A stretch of 44,481 nt of DNA from Erythrobacter colymbi (GCF_002155685.1 NZ_MUYK01000018.1:1-44481); one strand, 5' to 3'. Shown: positions 17,542 to 26,463, counted from the stretch's first letter. The notes: generated by a model not told the origin, from the letters alone. Translations and numbers: made by a program.

Positions 17542-17903
17542 TCGTGGCTGGCTTCGGCTTTCGGCGCGGCGCAGACCTCGCTTCGCTGCGGGCGGCGCTG
17601 GAACTGGCGCAGGACGGGCTGCCCCCTATAACCCATTTGGCGACCGCCATCGACAAGACGTCTGCGTTGGTACCGCTTGCAGAGGCACTGGGACTGCCGA
17701 TGACCGGCATCCCATCGGCGTCCCTGTCCACCACGCCTACGCCCACCAGCTCTTCCGCCAGCCTGAAGGCACGCGCGACCGGCAGTGTCGCAGAAGCCTG
17801 CGCGCTGGTCGCCGCTGGTCCGGGCGCCCGCCTGTTGCGCACGCGCCACATCTCGCCCGATCGCATGGCCAGCTGCGCCATTGCCGAAGGAACACAGCCA
17901 TGA
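17538..17903 (+). CDS. cobE: Cobalamin biosynthesis protein CobE (CbiG C-terminal-like)
   Basis: A 121-residue protein matching the small CobE/CbiG-C family, whose exact role in the aerobic pathway is unsettled. The opening (IVAGFGFRRGADLASL), TAIDKTSALVPLAEALGLP and the C-terminal VAEACALVAAGPGARLL with the serine/threonine-rich middle are family-like. The start at 17538 is fixed by the ATGA overlap with cobL. It is followed directly by cobM, as in many alphaproteobacterial clusters. Confidence 0.85.
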   Translation: MIVAGFGFRRGADLASLRAALELAQDGLPPITHLATAIDKTSALVPLAEALGLPMTGIPSASLSTTPTPTSSSASLKARATGSVAEACALVAAGPGARLLRTRHISPDRMASCAIAEGTQP

Positions 17904-18685
17904 CCGTCCACTTCATCGGCGCCGGCCCCGGCGCACCCGATCTTCTGACCCTGCGCGGGCGCGACCTGATCGCCGCCAGCCCGGTCTGCCTCTATGCCGG
18001 TTCGCTGGTTCCCGTGGCGGTACTCGCTCACTGTCCGCCCGGTGCCCGCATCGTCAACACCGCGCCCATGACGCTGGACGAGATCATCGCCGAGATCGCG
18101 GAGGCTGACGCCGCAGGGTTTGATGTTGCCCGCCTCCATTCGGGCGACCTGTCCGTCTGGTCGGCGATGGGAGAACAATTGCGCCGCCTGCGCGCACTGG
18201 ACATTCCGTTTACGGTCACGCCGGGTGTCCCCGCCTTCGCGGCGGCAGCGGCGGCTCTGGAAGCCGAACTGACCTTGCCCGAGCTCGGCCAGTCGCTGGT
18301 ACTCACGCGCACGCCAGGGCGGGCCAGCGCGATGCCGCAGAGCGAGAGCCTCGCCAATTTCGCTGTGACGGGCGCGACTCTGGCTATCCATCTATCGATC
18401 CACAACCTCGCGCGGGTCGTGGCCGATCTTGCTCCCGCCTATGGCGCGGATTGCCCCGTTGCGGTCGTCTGGCGCGCCAGCTGGCCCGACCAGCGGATCG
18501 TCCGGGCCACCCTCGAGACCGTCGAAACAGCCGTCGCCGGCAGCATGGAACGAACCGCGCTGATCCTTGTCGGACGGGTGCTGGGGGCGGAGGACTTCGC
18601 ACCAAGCAGCCTCTACGCCCACGGCTACGACCGGCGCTTCCGCCCACAGGATGCGAGCTCCCGCTTTGCAGGAGCCGGGGAATGA
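17900..18685 (+). CDS. cobM: Precorrin-4 C11-methyltransferase CobM
   Basis: A 261-residue SAM-dependent methyltransferase forming precorrin-5. Diagnostic segments: HFIGAGPGAPDLLTLRGRDL, CLYAGSLVP, LHSGDLSVWSAM and TPGVPAFAAAAAAL. The ATG at 17900 overlaps the cobE stop; the longer upstream frame runs through cobE/cobL and is not coding. The stop overlaps cobB (ATGA). Confidence 0.93.
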   Translation: MTVHFIGAGPGAPDLLTLRGRDLIAASPVCLYAGSLVPVAVLAHCPPGARIVNTAPMTLDEIIAEIAEADAAGFDVARLHSGDLSVWSAMGEQLRRLRALDIPFTVTPGVPAFAAAAAALEAELTLPELGQSLVLTRTPGRASAMPQSESLANFAVTGATLAIHLSIHNLARVVADLAPAYGADCPVAVVWRASWPDQRIVRATLETVETAVAGSMERTALILVGRVLGAEDFAPSSLYAHGYDRRFRPQDASSRFAGAGE

Positions 18686-19995
18686 GCGTTTCAGGCCTGA
18701 TGATCGCCGCTCCAGCATCGGGAACGGGCAAGACTACGGTCATGCTGGGTCTGCTGCGAGCGCTGGTCGAAGACGGCGCGGTGGTCCAGCCCTTCAAGAG
18801 CGGTCCCGACTATATCGATCCCGCTTTTCACCGCGCCGCCTGCGGCCGTGCGTCGTTCAACCTCGATACCTGGGCCATGAATGGCAGCCTGATCGCTGCA
18901 ATCGCGGGAGAGGCCGTTGGCGCGGACATGGTGCTTGCCGAGGCTTCGATGGGCCTGTTCGATGGTGTCGCGAGCCGGGGTGCCGTCGGCAATGGCGCCA
19001 GTGCGGACATTGCAAGGACAATGGGCTGGCCGGTTGTGCTGGTGCTGGACGTGTCCGGACAAGCCCAATCCGCCGCTGCAACGGCGCTCGGTTTCAAGCA
19101 TCTGGATGACACGCTGCCGTTTGCAGGCGTGATCCTGAACCGGGTGGCCAGTCCCCGCCATGAACGGCTAGTGCGCCGGGGGATGGAAGCGATAGGCATG
19201 CCTGTGCTGGGTGCCCTGCCCCGGCGCGGCGATCTCACCCTGCCAGAACGCCATCTCGGTCTGGTCCAGGCTGTCGAGCATCCCGATCTCGAGCGGGCGA
19301 TATCGGACTATGCCGCATTTCTGCGTGCAAATGTCGATCTGAATGCCATCCGCCATGCCGCCAGCAGCAACAGCGCCCCGCCTCCGGCCCCCGGCCGACT
19401 GCCGCTTCCCCCTGCCCAGCGGATTGCCATCGCCCGCGATCCCGCCTTTTCCTTCGTCTATCCCCATGTGCTCGAAGGTTGGCGGCGGGCTGGCGCGGAG
19501 ATCATGCCCTTCTCGCCATTGGCAAACGAGGCCCCTGCCCGCGATGCCGATCTTGTCTGGCTGCCTGGCGGCTATCCGGAACTGCACGCAGGGACCATCG
19601 CTGCAGCGTCGAACTTCCTGAACGGCCTGCGTCACCACGCCGAGACCCGCCCGGTGCACGGCGAATGCGGCGGCTATATGGTTCTGGGCGAGGGCTTGGT
19701 GGACAAGTCGGGAGAGCGGCATCACATGGCCGGCCTGCTGGGCCTTGTTACCAGCTATGCACAGCGCCGTATGCATCTCGGCTATCGCCAGGCCGAACTG
19801 CTGGCACCAATAGCCGGACTGGCCAAAGGCATAAGGCTGCGCGGCCACGAGTTCCACTACTCGACGATCCTCGAGCAGACAGACACAGCGCTGGCATGCG
19901 TAACCGATGCAGATGGCGTCGCGGTTGCCGAAACAGGCTCGTATCGCGGCCGCGTGACCGGAACCTTCTTCCACATGATCGCGAACGCATCGTGA
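18682..19995 (+). CDS. cobB: Hydrogenobyrinate/cobyrinate a,c-diamide synthase CobB
   Basis: A 437-residue ATP- and glutamine-dependent amidase acting on the a and c side chains. The N-terminal dethiobiotin-synthetase-like domain has a P-loop, APASGTGKTT, and KSGPDYIDP; the C-terminal type I glutamine amidotransferase domain has the nucleophile Cys329 in HGECGGYMVLG and the late RGHEFHYS histidine. In the aerobic route it acts before cobalt insertion, giving the substrate for CobN. It shares GTGA with cobA. Confidence 0.93.
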   Translation: MSVSGLMIAAPASGTGKTTVMLGLLRALVEDGAVVQPFKSGPDYIDPAFHRAACGRASFNLDTWAMNGSLIAAIAGEAVGADMVLAEASMGLFDGVASRGAVGNGASADIARTMGWPVVLVLDVSGQAQSAAATALGFKHLDDTLPFAGVILNRVASPRHERLVRRGMEAIGMPVLGALPRRGDLTLPERHLGLVQAVEHPDLERAISDYAAFLRANVDLNAIRHAASSNSAPPPAPGRLPLPPAQRIAIARDPAFSFVYPHVLEGWRRAGAEIMPFSPLANEAPARDADLVWLPGGYPELHAGTIAAASNFLNGLRHHAETRPVHGECGGYMVLGEGLVDKSGERHHMAGLLGLVTSYAQRRMHLGYRQAELLAPIAGLAKGIRLRGHEFHYSTILEQTDTALACVTDADGVAVAETGSYRGRVTGTFFHMIANAS

Positions 19996-20714
19996 AGGGG
20001 TTCGTATCCTTTGTGGGTGCGGGCCCTGGCGATCCCGAGCTGCTGACCCTGAAAGCCGTTTCTCGTCTTGAGACGGCGCAGGTGGTGCTGTTTGATGATC
20101 TGGCTGCGGGACCAATCCTGGTCCGCGCGCGCGATGACGCTGAACTGGTAGCGGTAGGCAAGCGCGCCGGGCGGCCATCTCCAAGTCAGGCCGAAGTCAG
20201 CCGTCTTCTGGTGGACCATGCCCTGGCCGGCAAACATGTCATCCGGCTCAAATCGGGAGATGCCGGCCTGTTCGGCCGGCTCGAAGAAGAAATCGAGGCG
20301 CTTCGCCATGCGCGAATCGCGTTCGAGATCATTCCTGGCGTCAGCTCGGCGACCGCCGCAGCGGCAGCTGCCGCGATACCACTGACACGACGCGAGCACG
20401 CTAGACGCGTCCAGTTCGTAACCGGACATGGCAAGACTGGCACTTTACCAGAAGACCTCAATCTATCAGCGCTTGCCGACCCTTGTGCCACAACGGTCGT
20501 CTTCATGCCGAAGCGCACATTTCCGGCGCTTGCTGCGCAGCTTGTCGCGGCAGGACTTGCGGACGATACTGCAGCCTTGTTGGCAGAAAACATTAGCCGA
20601 CCGGACCAAAGACTTACCAGAAGCACTATTGCCGGACTTGCTCGGTCACTTGCCGACGGCGGATCGGATGCAACCGCACTGGTGATCTACGGCCCCATGA
20701 TGGAGGAGGCATGA
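19992..20714 (+). CDS. cobA: Uroporphyrinogen-III C-methyltransferase CobA
   Basis: A 240-residue SUMT that adds the first two methyl groups to uroporphyrinogen III, giving precorrin-2, the entry into B12 and siroheme. SFVGAGPGDPELLTLKA, LKSGDAGLFGRLEEE and IPGVSSATAAAAA are characteristic. The start is a GTG at 19992 inside the cobB stop (GTGA); no ATG fits. It lacks the CysG dehydrogenase/ferrochelatase part, as expected for a dedicated B12 SUMT. Confidence 0.9.
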   Translation: MKGFVSFVGAGPGDPELLTLKAVSRLETAQVVLFDDLAAGPILVRARDDAELVAVGKRAGRPSPSQAEVSRLLVDHALAGKHVIRLKSGDAGLFGRLEEEIEALRHARIAFEIIPGVSSATAAAAAAAIPLTRREHARRVQFVTGHGKTGTLPEDLNLSALADPCATTVVFMPKRTFPALAAQLVAAGLADDTAALLAENISRPDQRLTRSTIAGLARSLADGGSDATALVIYGPMMEEA

Positions 20715-21475
20715 TCCACCTCCATCTGATCGGCATAGGCACCGGGAATCCCGACCACCTGACGCGTGCTGCAATACGCACAATCAACGCGGTCGATCTC
20801 ATTCTGCTGCCCCGCAAAGGCGATGCCAAATCAGATCTCCTGGACCTGCGCCACTCCATCTGTGGCGCCGCATTGGCCTCACCGGTCCGCATGGCCGAGT
20901 TCGACATGCCCGTTCGCCGACAGGATGGCGACTACACGCAGGCCGTCGACGATTGGCACGATGCGATTGCAGCGATTTGGGCAGAGCAGATAGCAGTTCA
21001 CCTTCCTGATGGTGGGCGGGTCGCGCTGCTCGTGTGGGGCGATCCGTCGCTTTACGACAGCACACTGCGTATTGCCGATCGGCTCCGGACGGCTGGGGTC
21101 GACCTAACTGTTCGCGTCGAACCCGGTATCACCAGCATTCAGGCTCTTACGGCTGCTCACGCCATCCCGCTGAACGCCTTGGCCGAACCTGTCACGATCA
21201 CCACCGGCCGCAGGTTGCGCCGGGAAGGCTGGCCGCTGGGAGTGCACACGATCGTCGTCATGCTCGATTCCGGCTGCGCCTTCGAAGTCCTCGATCCTGC
21301 TGGCATCACGATCTGGTGGGGTGCCTATCTGGGCATGTCGCAAGAAGCACTGGTGCATGGGCCACTTGCCGATTCTGCGCCGCAGATTGCCGCGCGCCGC
21401 GCGGAACTGCGCGCTCGCCACGGCTGGATCATGGATGTCTACCTGATGCGAAAGGAACGAGCCGATGCCTGCTGA
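20711..21475 (+). CDS. cobF: Precorrin-6A synthase (deacetylating) CobF
   Basis: A 254-residue methyltransferase that adds the C-1 methyl group and releases acetate. LIGIGTGNPDHLT, LLPRKGDAKSDL, LLVWGDPSLYDST and VEPGITSIQALTAAH are typical. CobF is found only in the aerobic pathway (the anaerobic route uses CbiD), so with CobG it defines the route. The start overlaps cobA (ATGA), and the end overlaps cobO by 11 bp. Confidence 0.93.
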   Translation: MIHLHLIGIGTGNPDHLTRAAIRTINAVDLILLPRKGDAKSDLLDLRHSICGAALASPVRMAEFDMPVRRQDGDYTQAVDDWHDAIAAIWAEQIAVHLPDGGRVALLVWGDPSLYDSTLRIADRLRTAGVDLTVRVEPGITSIQALTAAHAIPLNALAEPVTITTGRRLRREGWPLGVHTIVVMLDSGCAFEVLDPAGITIWWGAYLGMSQEALVHGPLADSAPQIAARRAELRARHGWIMDVYLMRKERADAC

Positions 21476-22091
21476 CCGCGAAGAAGAAGCTGCAAGCGCA
21501 GATGCGCGCCATGCCGAGAAAATGCGCAAGATCCAGGCTGCGCGTAGCACCATGATGGCCACCAAGACCCGCGAGCAGGGGCTGCTGATCGTTCACACTG
21601 GCACGGGCAAGGGCAAGACAAGCGCTGCACTCGGTATGGTCGTGCGCGCAATAGGACATGGCATGAAGGTCGGGGTCGTCCAGTTCGTCAAGGGCGCGAT
21701 GGCGACAGGCGAAAAGACGGTGTTCGACGCTTTCCCGGAAAATGTCGAGTTCAAGCCGATGGGTGAAGGTTTCACCTGGGATACGCAAGACCGGACACGC
21801 GATATCGCTTCGGCACGTACTGCCTGGGATGAAGTCTGCCGCATGATCGCCGATCCGGCTTACCAGATGGTGGTAGCCGACGAACTCAACATCGTCCTTC
21901 GGTATGACTACCTGCCCTTGGATGAGGTTCTTAAGGCGTTTGCCGCGAAACCCGAGATGAAACATGTCATCGTCACCGGACGCAATGCGCCCGATGCACT
22001 GATCGAGGCGGCCGATCTCGTCACCGAGATGACCATGATCAAGCACCCTTTCCGCTCGGGCGTGAAGGCGCAGGCAGGGATCGAGTTCTGA
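21465..22091 (+). CDS. cobO: Cob(I)yrinate a,c-diamide adenosyltransferase CobO
   Basis: A 208-residue ATP:corrinoid adenosyltransferase of the CobA/CobO/BtuR type. The P-loop is HTGTGKGKTSAALG (residues 44-57), with VVQFVKGAM and VVADELNIVL following. It adds the upper adenosyl ligand to the Co(I) corrin. The N-terminal about 30 residues are charged and could be a flexible lid. Its TGA overlaps the proposed CTG start of bluB. Confidence 0.93.
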   Translation: MPADREEEAASADARHAEKMRKIQAARSTMMATKTREQGLLIVHTGTGKGKTSAALGMVVRAIGHGMKVGVVQFVKGAMATGEKTVFDAFPENVEFKPMGEGFTWDTQDRTRDIASARTAWDEVCRMIADPAYQMVVADELNIVLRYDYLPLDEVLKAFAAKPEMKHVIVTGRNAPDALIEAADLVTEMTMIKHPFRSGVKAQAGIEF

Positions 22092-22735
22092 GCGATCTGC
22101 CGCCCCAGTTCGATGCCGAGTTCGCGGCTCGATTTGCGCAGCTGCTGCGCTGGCGACGCGATGTGCGGCACTTCGAAGCCCGTGCTGTCGCGGAAGAGGA
22201 GATGTGTGCGCTGCTGGAGTGTGCCTCCCTCGCGCCTTCGGTCGGGAATGCGCAGCCCTGGCGGTTCGTGCGCGTGCGTTCATCCACCCTTCGTCAGGCG
22301 CTGGCCGACCATGTCGATGCACAGAACGCACAAGCAGCGCAGCAATATGCCTGCCAAGCCCGGCAGGAACTGTATCGTTCGCTCAAGCTGCATGGCCTTC
22401 GCGAAGCCCCGGAACTGATCGTGGTGTTCTGTGATGAGCAGCCCAAAGCAGGCCATGGACTTGGCATTGTCAGTATGCCGGAGATGTTGCGCTATTCATG
22501 CGTGCTGGCGATCCACACACTCTGGCTGGCGGCAAGGCTCCGCGGCATTGGCGTCGGATGGGTATCGATCCTCGAGCCCGGTGTCATCCGCGCCTTGCTG
22601 GACGTACCCGCCGACTGGTCGCTGATTGCACTGCTGTGCTTCGGATACCCCCAGGACCCGTCCCAGACACCCGAATTGGAGCGGCGGGGCTGGCAAGCCC
22701 GGGAACCTGTGACCAACCGAGTGTTCGACCGATGA
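22088..22735 (+). CDS. bluB: 5,6-dimethylbenzimidazole synthase BluB (apparent CTG start)
   Basis: An oxygen-dependent flavin-destructase of the nitroreductase fold that converts FMNH2 to dimethylbenzimidazole, the B12 lower ligand. From CTG at 22088 it is 215 residues, usual for BluB, and includes RWRRDVRHF (residues 21-29) with Asp25 matching the functionally important Asp32 of Sinorhizobium BluB. The first in-frame GTG (22163) falls inside this motif and would delete that Asp. CTG overlaps the cobO stop as CTGA, like the ATGA/GTGA junctions around it, and AGGGA at 22076-22080 gives a ribosome site. Other features: ASLAPSVGNAQPWRF and GVGWVSIL. Often misnamed cob(II)yrinate reductase. Confidence 0.87.
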   Translation: MSDLPPQFDAEFAARFAQLLRWRRDVRHFEARAVAEEEMCALLECASLAPSVGNAQPWRFVRVRSSTLRQALADHVDAQNAQAAQQYACQARQELYRSLKLHGLREAPELIVVFCDEQPKAGHGLGIVSMPEMLRYSCVLAIHTLWLAARLRGIGVGWVSILEPGVIRALLDVPADWSLIALLCFGYPQDPSQTPELERRGWQAREPVTNRVFDR

Positions 22736-22760
22736 CCCCCAATCTATGGAGCAAGAAATT

Positions 22761-23168
22761 ATGTTGATCCCCGTCGAGGACGGCCCTGCCGTAGTAGCAT
22801 GCAACACCTGCCGACACAGCAGCACCGCAAAGGAGGATGACGCCGGTGTGCGTGGTGGCGCGCGTATGGTCGAGGCCCTGCGCGCCGTGCAGGCACGCGA
22901 TGAACGCTATTCCGGTATCGCGGTGCAGGAAATGCCCTGCTTGTTCGCCTGCAGCGAATTCTGCACGGTCCATCTTCGTGCGCCAGGCAAAGTCGGGTAT
23001 GTTCTGGGCCGCTTCACTCCCGATGAAGATGCCGCCGCTGCCATCCTCGATTATGCCGTCCATTATGCGCAAAGCGAACATGGCCGGGTTCCGTTCAAGG
23101 ACTGGCCGCAGGGCGTCAAAGGCCACTTCATCACCCGCACACCGCCGCCGGGCTTTGTCGCGCAATGA
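22761..23168 (+). CDS. DUF1636-type small metal-binding-like protein
   Basis: A 135-residue protein with CNTCRHS near the N-terminus and MPCLFACSEFCTVHL in the middle: four or five conserved-looking cysteines arranged like a thioredoxin-like ferredoxin. It resembles the DUF1636 family often found in cobalamin clusters; function unknown. I choose ATG 22761 because GGAG lies 9 nt upstream, although ATG 22746 is in frame. It sits between bluB and cobT. A redox partner for cobalt reduction or for flavin supply to BluB is a guess from context. Confidence 0.75.
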   Translation: MLIPVEDGPAVVACNTCRHSSTAKEDDAGVRGGARMVEALRAVQARDERYSGIAVQEMPCLFACSEFCTVHLRAPGKVGYVLGRFTPDEDAAAAILDYAVHYAQSEHGRVPFKDWPQGVKGHFITRTPPPGFVAQ

Positions 23169-24181
23169 GCACGTTTTCTTCCGTCGATGCCTTTGATGCT
23201 GCCATTGCCGATATGCCTGCGCCAGATGAAACAGCAATGGCCAGCGCGCGCAACCGGCAGTCGCAACTGACCAAGCCGCCAGGATCCCTGGGACGGCTGG
23301 AAGAGATCGCGATCTTCATGGCCGGTTGGCAAGGCCACGAAAGACCCCGGCTGGAACGGGGGCGTGCAGTCGTGTTTGCGGGCAATCATGGCGTCACGGC
23401 ACGGGGCGTGAGCGCCTTTCCTCCCGAAGTCACCCACCAGATGGTGGCCAATTTTGAAGCAGGTGGCGCTGCCATCAACGCGCTGTGTGCCGCTGCCGGG
23501 CTCGATCTTCAGGTGCTGGCGCTGGAGCTTGACCGGCCAACCGCCGATTTCACCTCAGCCCCGGCCATGACCGAAAGCGAATGCCTTGCCGCGCTGTCTT
23601 CCGGGGCCGCCATGGTCGAAGCCGGCCTTGATCTCCTTGTCCCTGGCGAGATGGGCATCGGCAACACCACGGCCGCTGCAGCCCTCTGTGCAAAGGCGCT
23701 GGGAGGCGGTGCAGGCGAATGGGTCGGCCCGGGAACGGGGCTCGATCCGGCGGGCGTGGCGCGCAAGATCGGTGTAATCGAAGCGGCACTCGTCTTCCAT
23801 CAGGTTGCACCGTCAACGCCTTTCGAAACCCTGCGGCGTCTGGGCGGGAGGGAAATAGCCGCAATGGCAGGTGCAATTGTCCGTGCAAGGCAACTTCGGG
23901 TGCCGGTGCTCCTGGATGGCTTCATCTGCTGCGCTGCCATCGCGCCGATCTTTGCCGCCGAACCTGCAATTGTCGACCATTGCCTGGCAGGGCATTGTTC
24001 GGCCGAACCTGGTCACAAACGGTTGCTCGAGCGGTTCGGTCTCGCACCGCTCCTCACTCTGGGCATGCGCCTGGGCGAAGGGAGCGGCGCTGCGGTCGCG
24101 GCCCAGATCGTGCGTTCAGCTCTCGCCGCACACAACCAGATGGCCACTTTTGCCGAAGCTGGCGTGGCTGCTGGCGTATGA
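23165..24181 (+). CDS. cobT: Nicotinate-nucleotide:dimethylbenzimidazole phosphoribosyltransferase
   Basis: A 338-residue enzyme (CobT in Salmonella, CobU in Pseudomonas denitrificans naming) that makes alpha-ribazole phosphate from DMB. NRQSQLTKPPGSLGRLE, FAGNHGVTARGVSAFP, GEMGIGNTTAAAA and the C-terminal catalytic glutamate in RLGEGSGAAVA (Glu305) are diagnostic. It is not the chelatase CobT. It overlaps its neighbours on both sides by ATGA. Confidence 0.93.
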   Translation: MSTFSSVDAFDAAIADMPAPDETAMASARNRQSQLTKPPGSLGRLEEIAIFMAGWQGHERPRLERGRAVVFAGNHGVTARGVSAFPPEVTHQMVANFEAGGAAINALCAAAGLDLQVLALELDRPTADFTSAPAMTESECLAALSSGAAMVEAGLDLLVPGEMGIGNTTAAAALCAKALGGGAGEWVGPGTGLDPAGVARKIGVIEAALVFHQVAPSTPFETLRRLGGREIAAMAGAIVRARQLRVPVLLDGFICCAAIAPIFAAEPAIVDHCLAGHCSAEPGHKRLLERFGLAPLLTLGMRLGEGSGAAVAAQIVRSALAAHNQMATFAEAGVAAGV

Positions 24182-24747
24182 GCGAGTTTTTCCTGCACCT
24201 CATGCGGCATGGCGAGCCCATCCACCCCGGTCTGCTTCTCGGAAGGACCGATGCGCCTACGACGCCCGAGGGCGTCGCATCATGCGTGGCACAGGTCGAG
24301 GAACTGTCGTTCCAGTCGATTGTATGTTCCGATCTCCAGCGCTCGGCAGAGGCAGCAAGAGCTATCGCCGATCCAAGAGGGCTGCACCCGATCCTCGACT
24401 CACGGTGGCGCGAACTGGACTTCGGCGACTGGGACGGTCTGGCACCCGCTAAGGTCGACAGTGCCGCGATCAGCGCGTTCTGGGACGACCCGGACGCCAA
24501 TCCGCCACCCGGTGGTGAGCGCTGGTCTGCTCTGGTTTCGCGCGTGGAAGCGGCCTTGGCCGCAATCCCGCCGCAAGACACGCTGGTCGTAACGCATGGC
24601 GGAGCAATCCGGGCTGCGCTGGCCAGCCTGTTCGGCTTCGGACAGCGGCAGGTCTGGGCGTTTGACCTTCCCTATGCCGCGCTGATCAGCCTGCGGGTCT
24701 GGCCGGGAACGCCGCGCTCAGCCCAGATCGCGGGCCTTTGGACATGA
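24178..24747 (+). CDS. cobC: Histidine phosphatase, probable alpha-ribazole phosphatase
   Basis: A 189-residue phosphoglycerate-mutase-like phosphatase with the RHG triad (R10, H11, G12), RELDFGDWDG and the second histidine in VVTHGGAIRA. In this position, after cobT and before cobS, it most likely removes the phosphate from alpha-ribazole phosphate or adenosylcobalamin phosphate. The start at 24178 is the ATGA overlap with cobT; the longer upstream frame is antiphase to cobT and not used. Confidence 0.85.
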   Translation: MSEFFLHLMRHGEPIHPGLLLGRTDAPTTPEGVASCVAQVEELSFQSIVCSDLQRSAEAARAIADPRGLHPILDSRWRELDFGDWDGLAPAKVDSAAISAFWDDPDANPPPGGERWSALVSRVEAALAAIPPQDTLVVTHGGAIRAALASLFGFGQRQVWAFDLPYAALISLRVWPGTPRSAQIAGLWT

Positions 24748-24760
24748 AGCGCCCGATCGC

Positions 24761-25477
24761 ATGAAAGGCTTCCTCATCGCACTCCAGTTCCTCACCCGTT
24801 TGCCGACACCCCGGCTCACGGTTTCTGCCGAGGAATTCGCCCAGTCCATGCGCTGGTTTCCAGCTGCTGGGCTGGTGATTGGCCTTATCGTTGCCGGGGC
24901 CGCCTGGGTTGGAGCAAGGACCGATCCCTGGACCGGAGCCCTTGCCGCCTTGATCGCCTGGGTTCTCGTCACCGGAGCCCTTCACCTGGACGGTCTGGGA
25001 GATATGGCCGATGCCAGCGGCGCGGCCCACAAGGACCGCGAGCGGCTCCTGGCCGTCCTGGCAGATCCGCATGTCGGCAGCTTCGGCGTAACGGCCATCA
25101 CCATGCAACTGCTGACCAAGCTCGTGCTGCTGCATGGCATGATCGAGCACAGCCAGTTTCTGGCACTGATCTGGGTGCCGGTCGCCGCGCGCATCGCGCC
25201 GCTGGCATGGACCTTGTTGCTATCGCCGTTGCACGATGGCCTTGGTGCGCGCTTTCGGGGCGCGATCAGGCCGATCGATCTGGCGCTGTGGGCCGCAGTA
25301 CTTCTCGCCACCACGGTGGCGTTTCCTGCATTGCTCATTGCGGTTCCTGCTGCGGCACTATGGGGCCTGTGGATCAAGCGCGCTATTGGCGGCATCTCGG
25401 GCGATGGACACGGCGCCGGAATTGAACTGATCGAGGCGGCGCTGCTGCTGGCGCTTGTCGTGATGGCGGCCGCATGA
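24761..25477 (+). CDS. cobS: Adenosylcobinamide-GDP ribazoletransferase (cobalamin synthase)
   Basis: A 238-residue polytopic membrane protein (CobS in Salmonella, CobV in P. denitrificans). FLIALQFLTRLPTPRL, the metal-binding GALHLDGLGDMADA and GGISGDGHGAGIEL are diagnostic. It joins adenosylcobinamide-GDP to alpha-ribazole at the membrane. The ATG follows the phosphatase stop by 13 bp, with weak ribosome-binding sequence. It overlaps the next gene by ATGA. Confidence 0.92.
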   Translation: MKGFLIALQFLTRLPTPRLTVSAEEFAQSMRWFPAAGLVIGLIVAGAAWVGARTDPWTGALAALIAWVLVTGALHLDGLGDMADASGAAHKDRERLLAVLADPHVGSFGVTAITMQLLTKLVLLHGMIEHSQFLALIWVPVAARIAPLAWTLLLSPLHDGLGARFRGAIRPIDLALWAAVLLATTVAFPALLIAVPAAALWGLWIKRAIGGISGDGHGAGIELIEAALLLALVVMAAA

Positions 25478-26463
25478 CCCGCGATCGCTGGACATGGCAC
25501 GGCGGCGGCCTCTCTGCGGCCCGCGCGCATTTCGGCGACGATGCGCGTGGTTGGATCGATTTTTCCACCGGGATCAATCCGCATGTCTGGCACGGTGCAG
25601 GGGCGGTGGAGATCGATTGGCGTGCCCTGCCAGACGAAATGGCCCTGCGCGCGCTGGAGCAAGCGGCCGCCGCCAGCTTCGGGTGTCATGCCGATCATGT
25701 CTGCGCGGTGCCAGGCACCGAAGTTGGCCTTCGCCTCGCCGGCAGGGTGCTGGGCGATGACGTCTGCCACGCCGTTCCATCCTATCGCACCCACGGCGAG
25801 ATGGCGGCCTCCAGCCATCCCGTAACGCTTGGCAATCTGGCGCTGGCCGATGGATCAAGCCTGATCCTTGCCAACCCCAACAACCCGGATGGCGTCCTGC
25901 TTTCTCGGGAAGCCTTGAGCGATCTTCTGGTGCGGCGTGGTCGGAAAGGGTGGCTGGTAATCGACGAAGCCTTTGCAGACTGCCACCCCGACCACAGTTT
26001 CGCCGACCAAGTTGATGATCGGCACAGACTCCTGATCTTTCGGTCCTTCGGGAAATTCTTTGGCCTCGCCGGATTGCGGCTCGGTTTTGTGCTGGGCCCT
26101 CGTCCGATCCTGGCGAGTCTGCGTAAGCAGCTAGGTGCCTGGCCGGTCTCGGCGGCTGCGATCGCCATCGGCACCCGCGCCTATCAGGATATCGCCTGGC
26201 AGGACGCGATGCGGGAGCGCCTCATCGCCGAGGCCACCAGCTTCGATCAGCGCTTGGCCTCGTTCGGTTTGTTGGCAAGCGGCGCATGCCCACTCTTCCG
26301 GCTGATAACGACGCCGGACGCGTCACACCTGTTTGAACGTCTTGCCCGGGCTGCGATCCTCAGCCGCCCCTTCGCCGATAAACCGGATTGGTTACGCTTT
26401 GGCCTGCCCGCCAACGACGAGGCGATGGAGCGTCTCTGTGCCGTGCTCGAAGACCATGGCTGA
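25474..26463 (+). CDS. cobC: Threonine-phosphate decarboxylase-like aminotransferase (CobC/CobD)
   Basis: A 329-residue PLP enzyme of the class I aminotransferase fold. FSTGINPHVW, ANPNNPDG, VIDEAF and the PLP lysine Lys194 in SFGKFFGLAGLRLG are present. It supplies (R)-1-aminopropan-2-ol phosphate for the nucleotide loop; it is CobD in Salmonella and CobC in P. denitrificans naming. Overlaps cobS by ATGA and cbiB by 8 bp, and the neighbour CbiB uses its product. Confidence 0.9.
   Translation: MTRDRWTWHGGGLSAARAHFGDDARGWIDFSTGINPHVWHGAGAVEIDWRALPDEMALRALEQAAAASFGCHADHVCAVPGTEVGLRLAGRVLGDDVCHAVPSYRTHGEMAASSHPVTLGNLALADGSSLILANPNNPDGVLLSREALSDLLVRRGRKGWLVIDEAFADCHPDHSFADQVDDRHRLLIFRSFGKFFGLAGLRLGFVLGPRPILASLRKQLGAWPVSAAAIAIGTRAYQDIAWQDAMRERLIAEATSFDQRLASFGLLASGACPLFRLITTPDASHLFERLARAAILSRPFADKPDWLRFGLPANDEAMERLCAVLEDHG

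Noticed and set aside
22163..22735. bluB starting at GTG 22163
   Set aside because: It would delete the RWRRD motif and leave a 75-bp gap in an operon where the other junctions overlap or nearly so.
22088..22735. Calling BluB the missing cob(II)yrinate a,c-diamide reductase
   Set aside because: That older annotation name persists in databases, but the sequence fits the DMB synthase, so the cobalt reductase is still missing.
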